Source of the DNA: Streptomyces sp. ISL-66
Lineage (GTDB): Bacteria > Actinomycetota > Actinomycetes > Streptomycetales > Streptomycetaceae
DNA: 41,534 nt
Assembly (NCBI RefSeq): GCF_018614135.1
Contig: NZ_JAGGOW010000054.1
Coordinates: 1-41,534 of the forward strand
Direction of reading: 5' to 3'
Shown here one piece after another: positions 1-8,900 of the stretch (position 1 is its first letter; every line of letters begins with the position of its first letter). The notes under the pieces are model-generated. The model ran no database searches. It was given only the letters and a program-made list of their open reading frames with translations, and had not been told where the DNA came from. A program made the translations under genes and the position numbers.

Positions 1-2927
1 GCCGGGGGCGGGGCCGGTGCGGCCGGGGGCAAGAGGCTGCCCAGGGCGGTGCGCGCCGCGTCGCCGAGGCGGACGAGCGGCGAACCGAGCTCCAGTCGCA
101 CGCTCCGCCCTCCGGTGGCCGGTACGGACCGTGCGGGTGCCTTCGCCGGGGCGGGCGCCGTGGCCGGTGCGGCGGCCCGGTGGTCCGGGCCGCCGGGCCG
201 CGCGGGCGACAGGCGTTCCCAGCGCGGGGAGTGGCCCTCTGTCCACAGGGCGGCGCAGGTGCGCCGGAGGGCGGCGAGGCCCGCGGGACGCGGGGAGGCG
301 GCCGACACCGAGAGGTGGGGGCGGTCGCGGAGGGTGTCCTCGACGAAGCCCGGCAGGCTTCCGGGGCCGAGCGTGACGAAGCTGCGGACGCCCGCCTCTT
401 CGTACAGGCGGAGGGTCAACTCCCGGAAACGGACGGGCTCCAGGAGGTGACGGACCACGAGCGACCGTACGTCGTCCGGCGCGGCGGGGAACGGGGAGCA
501 GGTGGTCGCCGACCACACGGGCAGGGTGCCCGGCCGCAGCGGCAGCCGGCCGAAGGCGGCGCGGACCTGACCGAGGTAGGGCTCCCACATCGGGGTGTGG
601 AAGCCGGAACGGAAGGGCAGTTCCTGGCCCAGTACCCCCTCCGCCCGCAACCGGTCGAGGACGGCGGACACTTGCCCGGGATCACCGCATATCACCGACT
701 GATGGGGGCAGTTGTCGTGGCTGACCACCACCCGGTCCAGCCCGTGGAGCGCCGCCTCCGCCCGCCGCGTCCCGCAGCCCAAGGCGGCGTAGACCAGGTC
801 CGGGACCTTCAGCGAATCGGGCCGTAGTGAGTCCAGGAAGGCATCGGCCGCGTCCTGCGGATACATCCCGGCGGCGACCATCGCAGCCCACTCGCCCAGG
901 CTGTGGCCCGCCAGCACATCGGCCTCCAGGCCGAGTTCGGACAGCACCCGGCCGTAGAAACGCCCCGTCGTGATCGCGTCCAGGGCGCGTTCCATCAGCT
1001 CCTCGCGCCGGCCCAGGCGCGGCCGCTCCAGCCCGAGCCGGTCGGCCACCTCGTCCAGCACCGGGGAGAACTCCGGCTCCAGGCCCGGGAACAGGAACGC
1101 GACCCGGCCGCCCAGCGGCTCCGGTGCGAACCACACCTCACCGCGCCCACGCCACGCCCCGCCGCGCGCCACCACCTTCGCGGCCAGCGCGAGCCGCTGG
1201 GGCGTCGGCCCCACCACGGCGAGCCTGCACGGTCCGTCGCCGCCGGACACCGGGGAGCCGGCCGCCAGGCGGACCGACAGCTCCGCCGCGCTGTCCGCCC
1301 CCATCAGGAGCACGTCCTCCCGCCCGGCCGCCCCCACCGGCGCGGCCGAGCCCCCCAGGGGCAGGAACCGCCGTACGGGCGCGGCGCGGCGCACGGCGCC
1401 GGGAGCCTCCTCCAGCACCACGTGCGCGTTGATGCCGCCGAAGCCGAACGCGTTGACCCCGGCCCGGCGAGGCACCCCCCGCGGCCCGCGCTCCCACGGC
1501 CGCGCCACCGTCACCGGGCGCATCCGGGTCCGGGCCAGGTCCGGGTGCGGCTCCTCCAGGTGCAGCGTCGGCGGCAGCACCCCCTCGTGGACCGCGAGCG
1601 CCGCCTTGATCAGCCCGGCCATCCCGGAGGCCTGCATCGTGTGGCCGAGCATCGACTTCACCGAGCCGAAGCCGATCCCGTCGCCGTCGCCGTCCCCGTG
1701 CTCGTCCCCGGTCCCGTCCGGGTGCCCGGCGCCGTGACCGGCCCCGTGATCGCCCCGGGGACCGTCGGTGATCTTCTTGGGAGGGCCGAACACCTGTGCC
1801 AGAGTCTCCAGTTCGGCCGCGTCGCCCACTGGTGTCCCGGTGCCGTGCGCCTCCAGCAGCCCCAGCGCGCCGGGCGCCCGCGGATCCAGCCCCGCTTCCC
1901 GCCAGGCCCGCTCCAGCGCCCGTACCTGGCCCGCGACGAGCGGGCTCATCAGGCTCGCCGCCCTGCCGTCCCCGGCCACGCCGGTACCGCGGATCACCGC
2001 GTAGATCCGGTCGCCGTCCCGCTCCGCGTCCGCCAGCCGCTTCAGCAGCACCACCCCGGTGCCCTCGGACAGCAGGGTCCCGTCCGCCCGCCGGTCGAAG
2101 GGGCGGATGCGCTCGCTGGGGCTCAGGGCCCGCAACTGCGTGAACACGCTCCACAGGGTGGCGATGTGGCAGTGGTGCACGGCCCCGGCGACCACCGCGT
2201 CGCAGCGCCCGCCCGCCAGCAGGCCCACCGCCTGGTCCACCGCCAGCAGTGAGGAGGCGCAGGCCGCGTCCAGGGTGTAGGCGGGCCCGCGGAAGTCGAG
2301 CCGGTTCGCGGTCCGGGCGGCCGTGAAGCTCGGCACGAGCCCGATGGACGCGTCCGGTCGCTCGGGGCCCAGTGCGTCCTGGAAGGCCGAGCGCACCGCG
2401 GCGATCCGCCCCTCGCCCAGCTCGGGCGCGAGCTCCCGTAGCGTCTGCGCCAACTGATGTGCCGTACGTACCCGTTGGTCGAGCCGTGCGGTGGCCACGC
2501 CCATGAAACCGCCGCGCCCCAGCACCACCCCGATCCGGGAGCGGTCGGCGGGCAGGCGGTCGTCGCCGCCCGCGTCGGCGATCGCCTCGGCCGTCGCGTG
2601 CAGAGCCAGCAGCTGGTCCGGCTCGGCCCCCTCCACGGTGGCCGGCATGATCCCGAACCGGGTCGGGTCGAAGGCGGCCAACCCGTCCACGAAGCCGCCG
2701 CGCCGGCAATAGAACCGGTCGCTGGCCACCGTGCCGGTGGCACCATCCGGGTCGTAGTACACCTCGGGATCCCAGCGGCCGGGCGGGACGTCACCGATGC
2801 AGTCCGTGCCGGCGAGGAGGCTGCGGCGGTACGAGGCCAGGTCCGCGGCGCCCGGGAAAACCGCGCCCATCCCGACGATCGCCGCGTCGGTCGGCCGTGG
2901 GCCGCGCCGTCGCCTCCGGTCAGCCAC
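1..2927 (-). CDS. Type I polyketide/PUFA-type synthase, KS-AT (partial, runs off left edge)
   Basis: Second synthase of the cluster. It lacks a stop codon in the window and continues past position 1. An intact ketosynthase comes first: VGMGAVFPGA near residue 20, active-site Cys in DAACASS near 223, EAHGTGT near 360, MLGHT near 430 and NAFGFGGINAH at its end. An acyltransferase follows, with nucleophile Ser in GHSLGEW near 677 and His in SGFHTP. Two oddities are visible. A Gly/His/Asp-rich insertion (about 1680-1765) sits between the KS His motifs, and the usual FPGQG of the AT reads FPGLE. I chose GTG 2927 because GAGGAG lies 10 bases upstream; GTG 2936 is the alternative. The start overlaps the end of the upstream synthase gene, so translation is probably coupled. 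By analogy with PfaA/PfaC-type systems it should extend or load acyl chains; substrate and product cannot be read from the sequence. Confidence 0.9.
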   Translation of the reverse strand, partial: MADRRRRRGPRPTDAAIVGMGAVFPGAADLASYRRSLLAGTDCIGDVPPGRWDPEVYYDPDGATGTVASDRFYCRRGGFVDGLAAFDPTRFGIMPATVEGAEPDQLLALHATAEAIADAGGDDRLPADRSRIGVVLGRGGFMGVATARLDQRVRTAHQLAQTLRELAPELGEGRIAAVRSAFQDALGPERPDASIGLVPSFTAARTANRLDFRGPAYTLDAACASSLLAVDQAVGLLAGGRCDAVVAGAVHHCHIATLWSVFTQLRALSPSERIRPFDRRADGTLLSEGTGVVLLKRLADAERDGDRIYAVIRGTGVAGDGRAASLMSPLVAGQVRALERAWREAGLDPRAPGALGLLEAHGTGTPVGDAAELETLAQVFGPPKKITDGPRGDHGAGHGAGHPDGTGDEHGDGDGDGIGFGSVKSMLGHTMQASGMAGLIKAALAVHEGVLPPTLHLEEPHPDLARTRMRPVTVARPWERGPRGVPRRAGVNAFGFGGINAHVVLEEAPGAVRRAAPVRRFLPLGGSAAPVGAAGREDVLLMGADSAAELSVRLAAGSPVSGGDGPCRLAVVGPTPQRLALAAKVVARGGAWRGRGEVWFAPEPLGGRVAFLFPGLEPEFSPVLDEVADRLGLERPRLGRREELMERALDAITTGRFYGRVLSELGLEADVLAGHSLGEWAAMVAAGMYPQDAADAFLDSLRPDSLKVPDLVYAALGCGTRRAEAALHGLDRVVVSHDNCPHQSVICGDPGQVSAVLDRLRAEGVLGQELPFRSGFHTPMWEPYLGQVRAAFGRLPLRPGTLPVWSATTCSPFPAAPDDVRSLVVRHLLEPVRFRELTLRLYEEAGVRSFVTLGPGSLPGFVEDTLRDRPHLSVSAASPRPAGLAALRRTCAALWTEGHSPRWERLSPARPGGPDHRAAAPATAPAPAKAPARSVPATGGRSVRLELGSPLVRLGDAARTALGSLLPPAAPAPPP

Positions 2928-5900
2928 GCCCGCCACGCTCCTCGCTCGCCTCGGCCATCAGGACCACCTGCACGTCGGTCCCGTGCGACAGTTCGGCGAG
3001 GAGGGCGGCGGTGCCGGCCTCCGGCTCGATGAGCGGAACACCGCGCCGGGCGTACGCGCGAGCCAGCTCGGGGCTGACCATCCCGCCGGCCTCCGAGGCC
3101 CAGGGGCCCCAGTCCACCGACAGCACCCGGCCCGGGAAGGACTCCGCCCAGGTGTGGGCGAGGCAGTCGAGGGCGTCGTTGGCGGCCGCGTAGTCGCTCT
3201 GGCCACGGTTCCCGTACACGCCCGCCACGCTGGCGAACAGGGCGAGGAACCGGGGCGCCGGCGCCGTTCCGTGCTCGGCCGCCGCGACGGCGAGGTGGCG
3301 GGCGCCCGTCACCTTCGTGGTGAACACCTCGGCGAAGTCCGCCGGTTGTTTGTCGTGGAGCAGGCCGTCCCGCAGGGTCCCCGCCCCGTGCACGATGCCG
3401 TCGAGGCGCCCGTGCCGTTCCCGTACGCCGGCCACGACGGCCCGTACCGCCTGTTCGTCCGTGACGTCCGCGCAGTGGTAGCGGACGGACGCGGCCACCG
3501 TGCCGAGGGCCGTCAGGGTGGCCCGCACCTCACGCTCGGCGAGGATCCGCGAGGCCGCGGCCTCGATCTCCGCGGGGGTGCGCAGGCCGGTGGCGATCAG
3601 GGCGGCGCGCAGGGCCGCCCGGTCGGTGGCGTGCCCGAACCCATCCGCTCCGGCCGGGGGTTCCGGCGTACGCCCCATCAGCTCGACGTGGCATCCGGTG
3701 GCCCGGGCCAGCGCGAGAGCGGTTCGGGCGGTGATCCCGCGCGCCCCGCCCGTGAGCAGGACCACGGAATCCGGGCCGAGGGGCGGCCGGCCGTCGGCGG
3801 TGGCGAGTGGCGCGGGCACGGGCCGACGGCAGACCCGTACGCCCTGGGCGGTGTAACCGACGGAAGCGGGACCGGGGTCCGCGGCGGACGCGGAGGCACC
3901 GGTGGCCCCCGCGAACTCGGATGAGGTGCAGGTCAGTTCGGCCATGAGCTGGACCGCGATCCGATCGGGATCCTCCTTGGGGTGGACGTCCACCGCACGG
4001 ATGAGCCTGCCGGGGAACTCGAGGGCGGCGCTGCGTGCGAAGCCGTGCAGTCCGGCTCCCGGGGTCGCGCCGTTCGCGGTGGCGAGGAGCAGGCGCTGCA
4101 CCCCGCCGGTCAGCGTCCGCTGCAGCCCGGCAAAGGCCTCGGGCAGGACGGGTACGGCGCCCCGTCGCAGGGCGGACAGGTCGATGACCGCGTCGAACCC
4201 GGCCTCTGCGACGCGTAGTTGACGTACCTCCGCCCCATGTGACTGCAAGGCCGCGGTGAGGGCGGGTGCGACGGCCGGGCTGTCGATATCGGCGTCGGTA
4301 TCGGGGGCGAGGTCGGCGTTGGCGTCGGTGACGATTCCGATCCGCAGGCCGCGGAGGGCCTCCGGGTTCCCCGGCACCGCCGGGAGGGGCAGCAGGTCCA
4401 CCCTCAGCCGGTTGACGGCGCCCGCGGCGGGCCGATCGCCGGGCGCGGTGACGGCCGGCGTGGCCGGGATGGCCGGGGCGGTAGGGGTGGCCGGGGCCGT
4501 GGCTGCCGGGGGAGCGGTGTGGGCGGTGACCCAGTCGACGATCCCGCGGAGGGTCTTGATGCGGGACAGCTCCTCGATCGCGGCTTCGGCGGAGCCGCCC
4601 GGGTCCTGGGGGAGGCCGATCCGGTCGGCCAGGGCGCCGATGATCTCGACCCGCTTGATGGAGTCGACGGACAGGTCCGCCTCCAGGTCCAGCTCGGGAT
4701 CGAGCATGTCCCGCGGGTATCCGGTCCGGGTGTGGACGATCTCGACGATCACGTCCATCACCTCTTCGGCGGACGGGACGGCGCCGCCGGCCGGCGCTGC
4801 CGGAGGGTCCGCGGGAGCGCCGCCGGGGTCGGAGCCCGGGGTGGCGCCGGCGGGAGCCGCGTCACCCGGGACCGGTGGCCATGAGCCGGGTGACGCGAAG
4901 CCGTGGCCGGCCCCGGGCAGAATCGGGCTGTCGGCCCTGGGCGGCAGTGATCCATTGGCCACGTCCAGCGGGCTCCGGCCGTTGGACCGACCGAACGCGT
5001 CCGGCGTGGGCACAACACCAGGGACGAGAACGTGCGTGGAGGGAGCGGCGCCTTGATGTTCCCCGAGCCCGGCGTCGGCGGTCGCGTCGTGCCGGCCCGC
5101 GGGACCGGGCCCGGTGGCCGTGGCCATGGCGGCGGCCGCGTCCTGAGGACCCGCGAGCCAGGACTCGGTGGCCGTCGCTTCGGCGTCGGGTTCCTGACCC
5201 GTTGCCCCGGGGCCGCCGGGCCGCCCCGCCCCGAGGGCGGGAGCCGGGGCGACGGGGCTGTGGTGCGGGGTGGCGAGGATCTGGCCCTGGTCCGCGAAGG
5301 CGGGGGCCTGGCCGACGAAGTACGCGATCGGCTCCGCGCTCGCCCAGGTCCGGGCGTCGGCCTGAGCGGCCGAGTCCAGGTAGCCGAGCAGGACGTCCCG
5401 CTGAGCCTGGATCAGGTCGCGGGAGCCGCGAAGGTACTCCAACATCACTGCGGCACGGCTGTCCGTGGCCCCCGGCAGGAAGGACCCGACTGCGGCCGGG
5501 GCGGGAGCCTGAGCTCCGGCCGGTTGGCCGTCGGCCCGCCCGGCGGCCTGGCCGGGACCCGTTCCGAGGCCGCCCGGGTGGCCGCCCGAGGCACGGGGCC
5601 CGGGAATGCCGTCCGTCCCTTCGCCGGCCGAGGGCTGGTGGCCACCGACGCCGGGGCCGCCATTCGAGGCCTGGGCGGTGCGGCCGTCGGATCGCCCGAG
5701 GGCCGGGCCCGCCGTCGGCCCGGGGCCTCCGGCCGGGCTGCCGCCCGCTGGCTGGACGGGGTGGCCGTTCGCTCGCCCGGGGACCGGGCGGTCCAGCGGC
5801 TCCGTACCTCCGGCCGGGCCGACGCTCGTGGCTGGGGACATTTGGGGGCCTCCTATGCTTTCTGCCGCCGTGGACCGGAGGCCCGCGGTGGCAGCCCAAG

Positions 5901-8900
5901 GGCCGTCCACGGCAGGAGCCTGGTGCCCGTTCAGCCGGCCGGCAGGTGGTGTGGGAGTCGGACCCGCGGCCATCGGCGGGGCCGCGGCGGGGTCCGCGGG
6001 TGTGGACAGGGCGGCCCACTGGGCCGGGTGGAGGCCTTCGGAGGCCGGATCGCCGTTCATTGCGGGCGTCTGACGACCGTTCAGCGCCACGGCGGAGGCA
6101 GCCGGGCCCGTAGCCGGACCCGTAGCCGGACCCGAGGCCGCGTCCGGATGCGCAAGCCCGAGCAGGCCCTGTGGCACGGGGCCGGCCTGGGAGAGGCCGT
6201 CGGCGGCGCGGGCGCCGTTCATGGCGGCGCCTAGGTGCCCTTGCCCCTGGTGCGCGGCCACGGTCGCCGTCGCGGTCGCCCCCGCGACCAGGCCCGCGGG
6301 TGCGGCCGGACCGGGAGCCGGGCTCGCAGCCGTGGCCCAGTCGGCCGTCACCCGTACCCGCTCGGCCGGGCGGAGCCCGCCCCGGATCGGGCGGCCGTCC
6401 GCGGTGCGGATCAGGTAGCCGTCCACCAGCCAGCCCGGGCGCCGCGGAGCGCGCTCGGGGAGGCGGGAGGTCCGGCCGCGGAACAGGGCCTCCGGAGCCA
6501 CGGACACGCCCGCCGCCGTCAGTTCCGCCAGGGCCGTGACCAGCCGGAGCAGGCCGTGTTCGCCCGGCACGTCCAGCGGGACCGCCGTGTGCGGACGCTC
6601 CCGCAGGATGCGGCCGATCAGGCCGGACAGGACACGGCCCGGCCCTGCCTCCACGAAGGTCCGGACACCGGCCGCGTACATGTTCTCCACCTGCTCCACG
6701 AACCGGACCGGCTCCGCGACCTGGCGGGCCACGAGGCCCCGTACCTCTTCGGCGGACGCCGGATACGGGCCGGCCGTCGTGTTCGACCAGACCGGGACGG
6801 CGGCGTCGGCCAGCGCCGTCCCGGCCAGCTCCTCGGCGAGGGCCGTCGCGGCCCCCGCCACCACCTCGCTGTGGAACGCGCAGGCCACCGGGAGGGGTTG
6901 GACCGACAGGCCCGCCGCCCTCAGCCCTGCCACCGCCTCGGACACCGCAGCCGAGGGCCCCGAAATCACGCACTGCCGCGGGGCGTTGTGGTTCGCCACC
7001 ACGCACCCGGCACGCTCGGCGATCTCCCGCACCACCTCGGGCGCGGCCGCCACCGCCGCCATCGCCCCGGGATCCGTCCCGGCCGCCGTCATGATGGCCT
7101 CGGCCCGGCGGGCGCTCAGCCGCAGCAGGCTCTCCGTGTCCCACACGCCCGCCGCCCCCAGGGCGGTGAGCTCGCCGTACGAGTGCCCGGCCACGCAGTC
7201 GGGCCGGACGCCCAGCGTCCCGAGCAGCAGGTGCGCCGCCGAGCCCGCCAGCCCGAGGGCCGGCTGGGCCACCCGGGTGTCGGTGACCGCGGCCCGCTGG
7301 GCCGCCCGCCCCTGTGGGGTGAACGCCGTCGGCGGGAACATCGCGGAGACCACCGCGCCCGGCGCCGTGTCCAGGAGTTCCCGCAGTGCGGGGAAGGCCA
7401 TGAACAACTCACCGAACATGCCGGGGCGTTGGCTGCCCTGTCCGGGGAAGAGGAAGGCCACCTGACCGGGATCGGCCGACCCTCCCCGTACGTGGACCCC
7501 CGCGCCCGGAGCGAAGGCCCGGGCCTGCTCCAGCCGGGCCGCCAACTCGTCCGGGTCGCGAGCCACGACCGCGACCCGGATCGGGCCGGGATCGGCCGCG
7601 ACCTCCGCGGCGAGGTCCCGCAGCGCCCACGGCCGCCCGGCCGCGTCGTTCTCCTCCAGCCTGGCCGCCAGCCGCGCCATCGCCCGGCCCGCCGCCCTCC
7701 GGTCCGCGCCGCGGAAGCAGAACAGCTCGGCCGGCCACTCCTCCAGCCCGTGCCGGGGTTCCTCGGCCCCCGCGTAACCGGCCAGCACGGCGTGGTAGTT
7801 GGTGCCGCCGAAGCCGAAGGCGCTCACGCCCGCGATCCGCCGCTCCGGCGGCGCCGCCCAGGGCCGTGCCTCGGTGTCGAAGAAGAACGGGCTGGTCTCC
7901 GGCTGCCACGCCGGGACCGGGGTGTCGAGGTTCCGGGTCGGCGGCCGCACGCCCGCGTGGACGGCGCGGGCCGCTTTGATCAGTCCGGCCAGCCCGGCCG
8001 CGCACTTGGTGTGCCCGAGCTGGGATTTCACCGAGCCGAGCGCGCATGACCCGGGAGCGGCGCCCGAGGCCGTGAACAGCTCGCTCAGCACGGCTAGTTC
8101 GGTACTGTCGCCGACCGTCGTGCCGGTGCCGTGCGCCTCGAGGAGGCCGACCTCCGCGGGGGTGACTCCGGCCCGCGCGTAGGCCCGTTCCAGGGCCATG
8201 CGCTGTCCTTGCGGACGGGGAGCGGTCAGGCCGAGGGACCGCCCGTCGCTGGAGGCTCCGACCGCCTTGATCACGGCGTACACCCGGTCGCCGTCCCGCT
8301 CCGCGTCCGCGAGCCGCTTCAGTACGAGTGCGCCCACCCCCTCACCGAGGGCGATCCCGTCGGCGGCCGCGTCGAAGGGACGGCAGCGGCCGCCGGGAGA
8401 CAGCGCGCGGACGGAGGAGAACAGCAGGTAGTCGTTGATGCCGTTGTGTACGTCGGCGCCGCCGCATAGAGCCATGTCGCTGTCGCCGTCACGTAGTTGC
8501 CGGCAGGCGAGGTCCAGGGCGGCCAGCGAGGAGGCGCACGCGGCGTCGACCGTGCAGTTCGCGCCGCCGAGGTCCAGCCGGTTGGCGACCCGGCCCGCGA
8601 TGACATTGGCGAGCACACCGGGGAAGGAGTCCTCGGTGAGCCGCGGCAGTTGCTCGTCCAGCTCGGGGGGCAGGTCACCCAGGTATCCGGGGTACAGCGC
8701 GCGCAGCCCGTAGGCGCCCGCCAGTTCGGTACCGGCCTCCGCCCCGAACACCACCGAGGTACGCGACCGGTCGAACTCCCGGTCCCGGCCGTACCCGGCG
8801 TCCGCCAGCGCCCGCGCCGAGACCTCCAGGGCTAGCAGCTGCACCGGTTCGATCCCGGCCAGCGAGGCGGGCGGGATGCCGTACGAGAGGGCGTCGAAGG

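Noticed and set aside
1138..2794. Several long overlapping reading frames inside the synthase genes on both strands
   Set aside because: They are high-GC shadow frames with Arg/Pro/Gly-rich products. The frame holding the KS and AT motifs is continuous without stops.
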